From assembly GCF_016110345.1 (NCBI RefSeq), contig NZ_AP019011.1, positions 1,674,001-1,738,000 of the forward strand: a stretch of DNA of 64,000 bases, given 5' to 3'. This DNA comes from Fluviibacter phosphoraccumulans (GTDB lineage Bacteria > Pseudomonadota > Gammaproteobacteria > Burkholderiales > Rhodocyclaceae). Within the stretch, counting starts at the first letter, position 1. Each line of letters opens with the position of its first letter. Shown piece after piece: positions 33,762 through 42,404 of the stretch. The notes beneath the pieces are model-generated. The model worked only from the letters and a program-made list of their open reading frames with translations. It searched no databases and was not told the DNA's origin. The translations under genes and the position numbers were made by a program.

Positions 33762-35165
33762 ATGACAAAAATTCAAATCCCTCCCTACAAAAAAATTGCC
33801 ATGATCTGCCAGGGCGGCGGCGCACTTGGCGCCTATCAGGCTGGCGTATACGAAGGACTGTCTAACGCTGGCATTCAGCCTAACTGGGTACTGGGCATTT
33901 CCATTGGCGCCATCAACGCCGCACTCATTGCCGGTAATGCGCCCGAAAAACGCGTACAGCATCTGCATGAATTCTGGGAGAGCATCTGCCGACGGCCATC
34001 GCTATCTGCCAAAGCGGCTTTTGGCACGGCAGATCTATTAGGCACCGGGTTGGAATCGATTCAGGAAATGACCAAGCATTTCATGACCAAGACCTTTGGT
34101 TCATACTCGGCCATGATGGCCATCTTGGAAGGCCAGCCTGGCTTTTTCAATCCGCGGCCTTTTGCGCCGGGTTATGGCAAACCCTCGGACATCAGCTTTT
34201 ACGACACAACACCGCTTATTGCCACGCTGGAAAAGTACGTTGACTTTGACCGTCTAAACGACCCGAGCAATATGCGCGTATCACTGGGCGCAACCAATGT
34301 GCGCACGGGCAACTTTGTCTACTTTGACAACCGGCATACCAAGTTGACGCCACACCACATTCTTGCCTCAGGCTCGCTACCGCCGGGCTTCCCGGCCACC
34401 GAGATTGACGGCGAGTTTTACTGGGATGGCGGCTGCGTTTCCAACACCCCCTTGTTTTACCTCATGACGGACGAGATTGACCGTGCCGACACGCTGGTCT
34501 TCCAGGTCGATCTATGGAGCGCCAAAGGCGAACTGCCGGGCAACATCTTCGAAGTCATGGAACGGCAGAAGGATATTCAGTATTCCAGCCGCACGCGCAG
34601 CATTACCGATGCCGTACGCAACATCCACCGCATGCGCCAGATGCTGTTGGCCACCCTGGACCGAATTCCTGAATCGGTCCGCAAAGCCGACCCCTGGTTT
34701 GACCATGTGGCCAAGCAAGCATTCGGTAGCCACTACAATGTGATCCAGATGATCTACCAGAACAAAACTAATGAAGGCAATTACAAAGATGCCGAGTTCA
34801 GCGCTGAAACCATGCAGCGCCACTGGGCTGTGGGCCTGGAAGACACCCGCAAAACACTCAGTGACACAAGCTGTCTGAACATGCCCGCCAAAGAAGAAAA
34901 CTTCGTCACCTTCGATATTCATCGCAAGGAGCGCTACACGGCTGAAACACCGGATCCGGAGCAAGCCAGCGTTCCGATGTACACCTATGAGTCATCGGAT
35001 AGCCACGGGGGCACAAATCACAATACCGGCTTGCCTCTTGAGAAGACCAAGCCACGTGCCAAACAAGCCCCGGCGCGCAAGACCGCGGCAAAAAAACCCG
35101 CTGCCAAACCGACTGCAAGCACACCGCCTAAGCCGAGTGCCAAGAAGGCAATCGCTAAGGGCTAA
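33762..35165 (+). CDS. Patatin-like phospholipase (DUF3734 type)
   Basis: Serine lipid acyl hydrolase of 467 residues. The patatin fold motifs are intact: oxyanion GGGALGAYQAG near residue 20, nucleophile G-I-S-I-G near 47 and catalytic D-G-G near 226. The C-terminal DUF3734 region follows. A tail of about 50 residues is rich in Lys, Ala and Pro (KTAAKKPAAKP), resembling histone-like or phasin-type tails that may bind granules or DNA. It is divergent from adc/bdhA, and such triplets are common in PHB-producing betaproteobacteria. Substrate unproven; it might act on lipids or polyester. Confidence 0.87.
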   Translation: MTKIQIPPYKKIAMICQGGGALGAYQAGVYEGLSNAGIQPNWVLGISIGAINAALIAGNAPEKRVQHLHEFWESICRRPSLSAKAAFGTADLLGTGLESIQEMTKHFMTKTFGSYSAMMAILEGQPGFFNPRPFAPGYGKPSDISFYDTTPLIATLEKYVDFDRLNDPSNMRVSLGATNVRTGNFVYFDNRHTKLTPHHILASGSLPPGFPATEIDGEFYWDGGCVSNTPLFYLMTDEIDRADTLVFQVDLWSAKGELPGNIFEVMERQKDIQYSSRTRSITDAVRNIHRMRQMLLATLDRIPESVRKADPWFDHVAKQAFGSHYNVIQMIYQNKTNEGNYKDAEFSAETMQRHWAVGLEDTRKTLSDTSCLNMPAKEENFVTFDIHRKERYTAETPDPEQASVPMYTYESSDSHGGTNHNTGLPLEKTKPRAKQAPARKTAAKKPAAKPTASTPPKPSAKKAIAKG

Positions 35166-35181
35166 ATTATATAAGCGCCAA

Positions 35182-35215
35182 GCAAACGGGCCGCAGATGC
35201 GGCCCGTTTGCTTTT
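35182..35215 (+). terminator. Terminator after the patatin gene
   Basis: Perfect 13-bp stem GCAAACGGGCCGC (35182-35194) with 35199-35211, AGAT loop, then TTTT. It lies between the patatin gene and the convergent DUF1622 gene. Confidence 0.9.
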
Positions 35216-35229
35216 GTTCGCTTACGCCA

Positions 35230-35586
35230 TCAGCGCTTCGCGGCAGAAGCTTTTTGCCAAGGCCAACGACCTTCCATCTCCAGAATCAATGACCAACTCA
35301 GGAAGGTACGAATGACCACGATCGCCGCAAGTACCGCTACGCTCATCAGCGTCGGGCTCACGGCCACAGTACGAATAATGTCGGCGGCCACCAGAATTTC
35401 CAGCCCAAGCAACAGCGTGCGGATAATCTGGTTACGGATTCCCGTGTAGGCTATATCCATGCCCTGCCGGAATAAATCAAAGGGAAAGCGCAACAAGCCC
35501 CAGACCACACCGACCACAATTACGGCCACACCTAGGGCATCGCCCCATTCGCCCATCAATTCAATAAAAGACAGGTGATCCATCAT
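35230..35586 (-). CDS. DUF1622 membrane protein
   Basis: Inner-membrane protein of 118 residues with three hydrophobic stretches and the DUF1622 signature LLGLEILVAADIIRT followed by VVIRTFLSWSLILEMEGRWPW. The function of the family is unknown. It begins one base after the ispB stop codon on the same strand, so it is probably cotranscribed with ispB. Confidence 0.85.
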   Translation of the reverse strand: MMDHLSFIELMGEWGDALGVAVIVVGVVWGLLRFPFDLFRQGMDIAYTGIRNQIIRTLLLGLEILVAADIIRTVAVSPTLMSVAVLAAIVVIRTFLSWSLILEMEGRWPWQKASAAKR

Positions 35587-36567
35587 TTAGTGGGAGCGCG
35601 CTACGGCAAAATCAGCCAGCTCGATCAATGCATTTTTGTATTGCGAATCCGGTAAGCCACTCAACGCCTCACGCGCCAAGCCAGCTTCGGCACGGGCGGC
35701 TTCACGAGCCGCCTCCAGGGCGCCGCTTTCGTGAACCGCCTTGAGAACTGCATCAAACTCTTCCAGCCCCCCCGTCTCGATGGCAGTGCGAATGGCCGCA
35801 GCGATTTCCGGGGTACCGCGATCACGGGCATAAATCAGTGGCAGGGTCGGCTTGCCTTCAGCCAGATCGTCACCGAGGTGCTTACCAGTATCGGCTTCGT
35901 TACCCGAATAATCCAGCACATCATCAATAATCTGGAAAGCTGTACCCAAATGCATACCGTAACGGGCAAGCCCATCTTCCAGCATGGCGTCAGCATCAGC
36001 CAGAACACCCCCCAGACGCGACGCCGCCTCAAACAGCTTGGCTGTTTTATAGCGAATCACCTGCAGGTAGCGCGCTTCATCTACATCGGCATCGTTACAG
36101 TTCATCAACTGCAGCACTTCGCCTTCGGCAATGATATTGGTGGCTTCTGATAGCACCTCCATCACACGCATGCGGCCCACCGATACCATCATCTGGAAGG
36201 CGCGCGAATATAGAAAGTCGCCAACCAGCACACTGGCGGCATTACCGAACAGCTCGTTGGCCGTTTCCCGACCGCGACGCAGGCTGGACTCATCCACCAC
36301 ATCATCATGCAGCAAAGTGGCGGTATGAATGAATTCTACGACGGCAGCCAAGATCCGCGCCTGAGGACCCGGTACGCCACAGGCACCCGCTGTCAGCAAC
36401 AGCAATGCCGGGCGCAGGCGCTTGCCGCCACTATGGATGATGTATTCCGACACCTGGCGTACAAGGACCACCTCCGAATGCAGGGAGGCACGAATCACCT
36501 CGTCCACTTGCCGCATTTCATCGGCAATCAACTCGGCAAATAGAGGTTGGGTCTGGCTGGTTGTCAC
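35587..36567 (-). CDS. ispB: Polyprenyl diphosphate synthase (octaprenyl type)
   Basis: Trans-prenyltransferase that makes the isoprenoid side chain of ubiquinone. The two aspartate-rich motifs are present: LLHDDVVDESSLRRG (first) and QIIDDVLDYSG (second), with GGKRLRPALLLL upstream. The GTG at 36567 gives 326 residues, the family length; longer frames run to 36705 but the extra sequence is unlike IspB. The ribosome binding site is weak. It is divergent from rplU, the conserved arrangement in Proteobacteria. Chain length (C40) is inferred from context. Confidence 0.92.
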   Translation of the reverse strand: MTTSQTQPLFAELIADEMRQVDEVIRASLHSEVVLVRQVSEYIIHSGGKRLRPALLLLTAGACGVPGPQARILAAVVEFIHTATLLHDDVVDESSLRRGRETANELFGNAASVLVGDFLYSRAFQMMVSVGRMRVMEVLSEATNIIAEGEVLQLMNCNDADVDEARYLQVIRYKTAKLFEAASRLGGVLADADAMLEDGLARYGMHLGTAFQIIDDVLDYSGNEADTGKHLGDDLAEGKPTLPLIYARDRGTPEIAAAIRTAIETGGLEEFDAVLKAVHESGALEAAREAARAEAGLAREALSGLPDSQYKNALIELADFAVARSH

Positions 36568-36714
36568 ACTAAAACCGTTGTGGTGCTGCAGCCATAGGAA
36601 ACCGGCCACAGGATTAAAAGAGCCGAATGTACGGGCGCCAGCGCCCCGCGTCAAGGCAAAACACCCGCAACGCGCGCGGAAACCGGGTGCGCCGGACCGA
36701 AACACGCAAAGGCT

Positions 36715-36743
36715 TTGACAACAAAGGAGTTTTTGCGTAGACT
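36715..36743 (+). promoter_or_regulatory. rplU promoter
   Basis: TTGACA (36715-36720), a 17-bp spacer and TAGACT (36738-36743), about 35 bp before the L21 start codon. This is a near-consensus sigma70 promoter. Confidence 0.7.
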
Positions 36744-36778
36744 GCCGAGTTCATTGCAATATCCCTTTGGAGTCCAAC

Positions 36779-37090
36779 ATGTACGCGGTCATAAAAACCG
36801 GTGGCAAGCAGTATCGTGTCGTCGCTGGTGAAAAAATTAAAGTAGAACAGATACCGGCAGAAGTTGGCACCCAGATCACCATCGACCAGGTTCTTATGGT
36901 CGGCGAAGGCGAAGCCGTAAAAATCGGCGCGCCACTGGTGGCAGGTGCAACGGTATCTGCGACGGTCCTGAGTCAGGGTCGTCACGACAAGGTGCGCATT
37001 TTCAAAATGCGTCGTCGTAAGCATTACCAGAAGCGTCAAGGCCATCGTCAGAATTACACCGAACTGCAGATCAATACGATCGCAGGCTAA
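36779..37090 (+). CDS. rplU: Ribosomal protein L21
   Basis: Large-subunit ribosomal protein of 103 residues, beginning MYAVIKTGGKQYRV and ending in the RQNYTELQI element, both diagnostic. The ATG at 36779 has GGAG upstream; an in-frame TTG at 36767 is rejected. It is followed by rpmA, with a terminator after rpmA. Confidence 0.98.
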   Translation: MYAVIKTGGKQYRVVAGEKIKVEQIPAEVGTQITIDQVLMVGEGEAVKIGAPLVAGATVSATVLSQGRHDKVRIFKMRRRKHYQKRQGHRQNYTELQINTIAG

Positions 37091-37117
37091 TCCGGTCAAG
37101 CTAAGGAGCCTCACACC

Positions 37118-37378
37118 ATGGCACATAAAAAAGCAGGCGGCAGTTCACGTAACGGCCGCGACTCAGAAGCCAAACGACTTGGCGTTAAGCGCTACGGCGG
37201 TCAACTGGTTAAGGCTGGCAACATCATCGTTCGCCAGCGCGGTACCGAGTTCCACCCAGGTGACAACGTCGGCATGGGCAAGGATCACACCCTGTTCGCG
37301 CTGATCGAGGGCACCGTGAAGTTCACCGTTCGCGGCGAGCAAAAACGCCGCACCGTCGTTATTCAGCCGGTACAGTAA
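37118..37378 (+). CDS. rpmA: Ribosomal protein L27
   Basis: Large-subunit ribosomal protein of 86 residues that contacts the peptidyl-transferase centre through its N terminus (AHKKAGGSSRNGRDS). The diagnostic KRYGGQLVKAGNIIVRQRGT segment follows. It needs no N-terminal cleavage, unlike Firmicute L27. AAGGAG precedes the ATG. Confidence 0.98.
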   Translation: MAHKKAGGSSRNGRDSEAKRLGVKRYGGQLVKAGNIIVRQRGTEFHPGDNVGMGKDHTLFALIEGTVKFTVRGEQKRRTVVIQPVQ

Positions 37379-37415
37379 TTCGTGTTTGGCCGGGCATCTT
37401 GCCCGCCGACACATT

Positions 37416-37447
37416 AAAGCCCTATCCTTACCGGTAGGGCTTTTTCT
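37416..37447 (+). terminator. Terminator between rpmA and obgE
   Basis: Stem AAAGCCCTA (37416-37424) with TAGGGCTTT (37435-37443), then TTCTTT. It partly separates the ribosomal-protein genes from obgE, which begins 15 bp further on. Confidence 0.75.
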
Positions 37448-37461
37448 TTAGCAGAGCACGT

Positions 37462-38580
37462 ATGAAATTTATTGATGAAGCACGTATCGAAGTCATTGCC
37501 GGCAAAGGTGGCGACGGCTGTGCCGCGTTTCGCCGCGAAAAATATGTTCCCCGTGGCGGCCCCAGCGGCGGTGATGGCGGCAAAGGCGGTAGCGTCTGGG
37601 CTGTGGCTGACCGCAACATCAATACGCTCGTAGAGTACCGCTACACGCGCAAGTTTCTGGCGCGCAACGGGCAAAACGGCATGAGCGCCGAATGCTACGG
37701 CGCTGGCGCTGAAGACATTACCTTGCGCCTACCCGTCGGTACGGTCATCTCCGATTACGAAACCGGTGTCGTGCTGCACGACATGAACGAAGACGGCAAA
37801 ACCGTCCTGGTGGCGCAGGGTGGGCGCGGCGGCCTCGGCAACATTCACTTTAAATCCAGTATCAATCGCGCTCCCCGCCAATTTACGCGTGGTACGCCCG
37901 GTGAAGAGCGCATGCTCAAACTGGAACTTAAAGTGCTGGCCGATGTCGGTCTGCTCGGCCTACCCAATGCGGGCAAGAGCACCTTTATTCGCTCCGTCTC
38001 CGCGGCCAAACCCAAAGTCGCCGACTACCCTTTTACGACGCTGCACCCCAACCTGGGCGTGGTGCGTACCGATGAAAACCGTAGCTTTGTTATCGCCGAT
38101 ATTCCTGGTGTGATCGAAGGCGCGGCGGAAGGTGCTGGTCTGGGCCATCGCTTCCTGCGCCATCTGGCGCGCACGCGTCTGATCATGCATCTGGTGGACT
38201 TGGCGCCGTTCGACCCGGAAGCCGATCCGGTCCACGATGCCATCGCCATTGCGGCCGAACTGGAAAAGTACGATCCCACGCTGGCTGAAAAGCCACGCTG
38301 GCTGATCCTGAACAAACTGGATCTGATCCCTGAAGAAGAGCGCCAGAAACGCATCGATACGTTCCTGAAGAAATTCAAAAAAGCCGGCGGTCGTGCCGAG
38401 CAGCACTTTGCGATTGCCGCCATTACCGGCGACGGTACCCGCCCCCTGGTTTTTGCTATTCAAGATGCGCTCGACGCCATGCCGCCTGCACTACCGGTGC
38501 ACACCGAGAACGATGTGCGTGATGTCATGCCTGATGGCGAAACCGTTTACATCGATGAAGACGAGGATGATGCATCGTGA
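37462..38580 (+). CDS. obgE: GTPase ObgE/CgtA
   Basis: Essential ribosome-associated GTPase, 372 residues. A glycine-rich Obg domain (residues 1-158, with RREKYVPRGGPSGGDGG) precedes the G domain. G1 is GLPNAGKST near 168 and DIPG is the G3 motif near 215, with NKLD as G4 near 285. The C terminus is short and acidic (DEDEDD). Its last codons overlap proB by 4 bp. Confidence 0.97.
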   Translation: MKFIDEARIEVIAGKGGDGCAAFRREKYVPRGGPSGGDGGKGGSVWAVADRNINTLVEYRYTRKFLARNGQNGMSAECYGAGAEDITLRLPVGTVISDYETGVVLHDMNEDGKTVLVAQGGRGGLGNIHFKSSINRAPRQFTRGTPGEERMLKLELKVLADVGLLGLPNAGKSTFIRSVSAAKPKVADYPFTTLHPNLGVVRTDENRSFVIADIPGVIEGAAEGAGLGHRFLRHLARTRLIMHLVDLAPFDPEADPVHDAIAIAAELEKYDPTLAEKPRWLILNKLDLIPEEERQKRIDTFLKKFKKAGGRAEQHFAIAAITGDGTRPLVFAIQDALDAMPPALPVHTENDVRDVMPDGETVYIDEDEDDAS

Positions 38581-39710
38581 CCCAGCACCAAGTCGCTCGC
38601 CAACCGCTGGTTGATGCCCGCACACTGGTCGTCAAGATCGGTAGTGCGCTCATCACCAATAACGGCACCGGCCTCGACCTGGATGCAATTAATAGCTGGG
38701 CAAAACAGCTGGCCGAGCTGGCCGCCAGCGGCCGCCGGCTTCTGCTGGTGTCTTCCGGCGCCATCGCCTGTGGCATGCAGCAACTGGGCTGGAGCAAACG
38801 CCCAAGCAGTATTCCCGAACTGCAGGCGGCGGCGGCGGTCGGTCAGATGGGTCTAGCACAGACGTACCAGCAAGCCTTCGGCGCTCACGGCATCCGTACC
38901 GCCCAGATTCTGCTCACGCACGAAGATCTGGCCGATCGCACGCGCTATCTGAACGCCCGCGCCACCATCAGCACCCTGCTCGATCTGGGCGTCCTGCCCA
39001 TCATCAACGAAAACGATACCGTTGCCACCGATGAAATCCGCTTTGGTGACAACGACACACTCGGCGCACTAGTCGCCAACCTGATCGAAGCCGATGCCCT
39101 GATCATCCTGACCGATCAGGAAGGTCTGTACACAGCCGATCCACGCAAAGAACCTGCTGCCACACTGGTCAGCCTGGGTGCAGCCGGTGACGAACAATAC
39201 GAACGCATGGCCGGCGGCAGCGGTAGCCACGTCGGCACCGGCGGCATGATCACCAAGATCTGGGCGGCCAAACGCGCTGCGCGCAGCGGTGCCCACACCG
39301 TCATCGCCAGCGGTCGCGCACCCAACGCCCTGCCTCGCCTACTCCAGGGCGAAGCACTTGGCACGCTGCTCGTGGCCAGCCAACCGCCGCTGGCCGCCCG
39401 CAAACAATGGCTGGCCGATCATCTGCAACTGGCCGGTCGCATTCAAGTGGATGCAGGGGCCAGCAAGGCGCTCCGCTCGGGCAGCAGCTTGCTGCCCGTT
39501 GGCGTCACCGCGGTTGAAGGAGAATTCGAACGCGGTGCCGTGGTCGCCTGCCTGGACGAAACCGGCCATGAAATTGCCCGTGGCTTGAGCAACTACGCCA
39601 GCAGTGAAGCCCGCCGCATTGCCGGTTACCCGAGCGGCGAGATCGAACAGCGCCTGGGGTATCTGGATGCGCCGGAGCTTATTCACCGGGACAACCTCGT
39701 TATCGTATGA
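38577..39710 (+). CDS. proB: Glutamate 5-kinase
   Basis: First enzyme of proline synthesis, phosphorylating glutamate; 377 residues. The amino-acid-kinase domain (VVKIGSALITN, later INENDTVATDEIRFGDND) is followed by a C-terminal PUA domain from about 285, as in E. coli ProB. It starts with GTG overlapping the obgE stop by 4 bp and ends in an ATGA overlap with coaE, so all three are translationally linked. Feedback inhibition by proline is expected from the family. Confidence 0.96.
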   Translation: MTQHQVARQPLVDARTLVVKIGSALITNNGTGLDLDAINSWAKQLAELAASGRRLLLVSSGAIACGMQQLGWSKRPSSIPELQAAAAVGQMGLAQTYQQAFGAHGIRTAQILLTHEDLADRTRYLNARATISTLLDLGVLPIINENDTVATDEIRFGDNDTLGALVANLIEADALIILTDQEGLYTADPRKEPAATLVSLGAAGDEQYERMAGGSGSHVGTGGMITKIWAAKRAARSGAHTVIASGRAPNALPRLLQGEALGTLLVASQPPLAARKQWLADHLQLAGRIQVDAGASKALRSGSSLLPVGVTAVEGEFERGAVVACLDETGHEIARGLSNYASSEARRIAGYPSGEIEQRLGYLDAPELIHRDNLVIV

Positions 39711-40363
39711 ACCAGAACCTGACCATCGGCCGCCCGCTGGTCATTCTGACTGGCGGCATCGCTACCGGTAAGTCATCCGTTGCCCAGCGACTCCGGCAAC
39801 ATGGTATCGAAGTCGTTGATACCGACGCCATTGCACATGCACTGACCGCCCCCAACGGCGCTGCGCTACCAGAACTACGCAAGGCATTTGGTAACGACGT
39901 GTTTGAAGCGGATGACACGCTCAATCGAGCCGCGCTACGCGATATCGTCTTTAACGATCCCGACCAGAAAATTAGGCTAGAGCAGATCCTGCACCCCATG
40001 ATCCGGCGCCAGGCCATCGAAGCGTTGGCCACCGCCACATCGCCTTACGTCGTCGCCGATGTGCCGCTCTTTGCTGAAACCGGATTCTTGCGTGAACAAG
40101 CAGACCGTGTCCTGGTGGTGGACTGTCCGCCCGAGATTCAAAAACAACGCCTCCTGGCGCGCGGCAACCTCCCCGAAGCCCTGGCCGATCTGATTTTGCA
40201 GGCGCAGGCGCCACGCGAGACCCGCCTTGATCTGGCCACCGAAATCCTGGATAACAGCGGCAGCCCGCAGCAACGCGATGCGCGGCTGGATCAATTGCAC
40301 CAAGGCTATTTATTCCTGTCCGGTACCGCTGAAAATAACGATAAAAACCCTGATGGCCTGTAA
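39707..40363 (+). CDS. coaE: Dephospho-CoA kinase
   Basis: Last step of coenzyme A synthesis, ATP-dependent phosphorylation of dephospho-CoA. The 218 residues contain the P-loop GGIATGKSSV near residue 16, the DTDAIAH segment and the VPLFAETG motif. The ATG overlaps the proB stop codon (ATGA). In related bacteria coaE usually follows pilD; here it is joined to obgE-proB and followed by zapD and yacG, which are its common partners. Confidence 0.95.
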   Translation: MNQNLTIGRPLVILTGGIATGKSSVAQRLRQHGIEVVDTDAIAHALTAPNGAALPELRKAFGNDVFEADDTLNRAALRDIVFNDPDQKIRLEQILHPMIRRQAIEALATATSPYVVADVPLFAETGFLREQADRVLVVDCPPEIQKQRLLARGNLPEALADLILQAQAPRETRLDLATEILDNSGSPQQRDARLDQLHQGYLFLSGTAENNDKNPDGL

Positions 40364-40366
40364 CAA

Positions 40367-41188
40367 ATGCAGCAAATAGGGCTATTATTTGAAGAATTAG
40401 CTATTTCGACGCCACCACAGGCCAAACACGCCCCTATCGTGCTGATCTACGAATATCCGCTCACTGAACGTATTCGAGCCTTATTGAGGCTGGAAGATCT
40501 GTTCGCGCGCATGGCGCACTACCTTGGTGCGCCCGACATCCACGATCATCACGCCGCTTTAACCGTGCTGTTTGAGATCCTTGAGGTAGCGCGCCCTGAT
40601 CTGAAGTCTGAATTGTTGCAAGAGCTGGAACGCCAGCGTCAGGTGTTGACTGCCTTCCGTGACAATCCGAATATATCGTCCGAAGCACTGGATACCGCCC
40701 TGAACGAGATCTCCGAAGCGCTCAATTTGTTACACGCACTCACCGGCAAGCTCGGTCAGCATCTGCGTGACAACGAATGGCTGATCTCCGTCAAAAATCG
40801 ATCCCTGATCCCGGGCGGGCTGAGTGAGTTCGATATTCCCTCTTACCACCTCTGGCTCAATCAACCGACGGCACAGCGTCAGCGTGATCTGCAAACCTGG
40901 CTGGAGCCATTTTTGCCACTGCGCGATGGCCTGGCGATCGTGTTACACCTGTTACGCGACAGCGGCACACCCGAGGCCTACACTGCATCGCGCGGCAGCT
41001 ATCAGCGCACCCTGGCCGGCGTTAATTCTCAAATGCTACGCATTCGTATCCACGATGCCATGATCACGCCCGAAACCAGCGCCAACAAATACGCACTCAA
41101 TCTGCGCTTCATGGAAACCGATTTCCACCAGCGCCCGCGCCAGGTTGAACGCGACGTTCATTTCGATCTTACGTTCTGCGCCATTTAA
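40367..41188 (+). CDS. zapD: Cell division protein ZapD
   Basis: FtsZ-bundling protein, DUF1342 family. The IYEYPLTERIRALLRLEDLF opening, usually at residue 1-2 in other ZapD proteins, begins near residue 26 here. Either the N terminus is extended (ATG at 40367, 273 residues) or translation starts at GTG 40439. Neither has a clear ribosome binding site. The rest of the protein is typical. Neighbours coaE and yacG are the conserved ZapD partners. Confidence 0.9.
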   Translation: MQQIGLLFEELAISTPPQAKHAPIVLIYEYPLTERIRALLRLEDLFARMAHYLGAPDIHDHHAALTVLFEILEVARPDLKSELLQELERQRQVLTAFRDNPNISSEALDTALNEISEALNLLHALTGKLGQHLRDNEWLISVKNRSLIPGGLSEFDIPSYHLWLNQPTAQRQRDLQTWLEPFLPLRDGLAIVLHLLRDSGTPEAYTASRGSYQRTLAGVNSQMLRIRIHDAMITPETSANKYALNLRFMETDFHQRPRQVERDVHFDLTFCAI

Positions 41189-41191
41189 GCT

Positions 41192-41392
41192 GTGAGTAAG
41201 ACCGTACCCTGCCCGCATTGCGGTGAACCGGCTTTGTTTGCGCCGCAAAACAAATGGCGGCCATTCTGTTCTGAACGCTGCAAAATGATCGACCTTGGTG
41301 CCTGGGCCACAGAGTCTTATCGCATCCCCGTGGCCGACCCGATGGATGGCCTAGAGGCCGGTGGTGACAGCGGCACAGGCGACGGCGACTAA
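41192..41392 (+). CDS. yacG: DNA gyrase inhibitor YacG
   Basis: Zinc-ribbon protein of 66 residues that binds GyrB. The four Cys ligands are in CPHCG and FCSERC, followed by the conserved MIDLGAWA and an acidic tail. Start is GTG, 3 bp after the zapD stop. It is convergent with the Nudix-ThiE gene, with only 4 bp between. Confidence 0.93.
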   Translation: MSKTVPCPHCGEPALFAPQNKWRPFCSERCKMIDLGAWATESYRIPVADPMDGLEAGGDSGTGDGD

Positions 41393-41396
41393 AAAG

Positions 41397-42404
41397 CTAC
41401 CAGCCCCGCATCATCCCAACCCCCTGGGCACCCCGTGCTTTAGCGACATCAACATCTTGCCGAGTCATACCGCCTAGGGCATACACCGGGATGGCGCTTT
41501 CGGTGATCAGTAACGCAAAAGAGTCCCACCCCATAGGGGTTTGATCAGGATGCGTGTCCGTTCGCGCTACCGGACCAAGCACGGCGGCATCTAACCCTAA
41601 TGCACACGCCTTACTAAGTTCCTCAGCCGTGTGACATGAAGCAAACACCAAGGGCCAGTCAGGCCGCGCATGACAGTCCATTAACGCTGCCGCAGTCAGA
41701 TGGAGTCCATCCACACCGCAAGCGCTTACCGCTGCTTCTGATCCATTCAACAATACCAACCCACCGTAGGCATGCACTTCTGCAACGACGGCACGACAAA
41801 AGGCGACGCGCTCACTATCAGATAGCTCTTTGTCACGCACCTGAACCAGCGGTGGCCGCGCATGACGCAAGCGTAACAACTCAGCCTCAAGCCCATTCGC
41901 CAGGGCATTCGTAATGGCATAGACATCTGGCAAGGCCAATGCCCGCAAAATCGGCGTATTCGCTGGTAACACAGGCTGCACAGGAAACGGCGGTGTCATC
42001 GCCTCCAGATCCAGTACGCCCGCCATCACATGGCAATCCAGCCAGGCCATCGCCGTATGCTCCAGCGGATGCACGAGCCCATCCCATGACGTCACCCGGA
42101 AGAAGCGAATCTCAACCCGCGCATGCGGGTACACAAAGTGCCGGGTGATCCAGGGCGTCATCTCGGTCACTGTGATCCCCAGCTCTTCCTGGAGCTCACG
42201 CACCAACGCCTCGGCAAAACTTTCTCCTGCCTCGACCTTGCCGCCAGGAAACTCCCAGTAACCGGCATAGGCCTTGCCCGGCGGACGCTGCGCCAACAAA
42301 TACCCTGGCTTGCCGTCCTGTTCTCGCAGAATCACCGCCGCTGAAACACGCGTCAACTTGGCTTCTATCTGTGCCCCAGACACCACAACATGTTGCTCAC
42401 TCAT
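41397..42404 (-). CDS. Nudix hydrolase fused to ThiE-like domain
   Basis: The 335 residues combine a MutT-type Nudix domain (residues 15-140) with a TIM-barrel thiamine-phosphate-synthase-like domain (from about 150 to the end). The Nudix box is complete: GGKVEAGESFAEALVRELQ followed by EELGI. The MutT half probably removes 8-oxo-dGTP; the role of the ThiE half (QVRDKELSD, later LGPVARTDTHP and GGM) is unclear. Such fusions are common in beta- and gammaproteobacteria. The ATG at 42404 shares one base with the stop codon of the upstream ATPase gene. Confidence 0.9.
   Translation of the reverse strand: MSEQHVVVSGAQIEAKLTRVSAAVILREQDGKPGYLLAQRPPGKAYAGYWEFPGGKVEAGESFAEALVRELQEELGITVTEMTPWITRHFVYPHARVEIRFFRVTSWDGLVHPLEHTAMAWLDCHVMAGVLDLEAMTPPFPVQPVLPANTPILRALALPDVYAITNALANGLEAELLRLRHARPPLVQVRDKELSDSERVAFCRAVVAEVHAYGGLVLLNGSEAAVSACGVDGLHLTAAALMDCHARPDWPLVFASCHTAEELSKACALGLDAAVLGPVARTDTHPDQTPMGWDSFALLITESAIPVYALGGMTRQDVDVAKARGAQGVGMMRGW

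Noticed and set aside
35587..36705. Longer IspB starting at 36705
   Set aside because: The added 46 residues are Arg/Gly-rich, would run into the rplU promoter region and exceed the family length.
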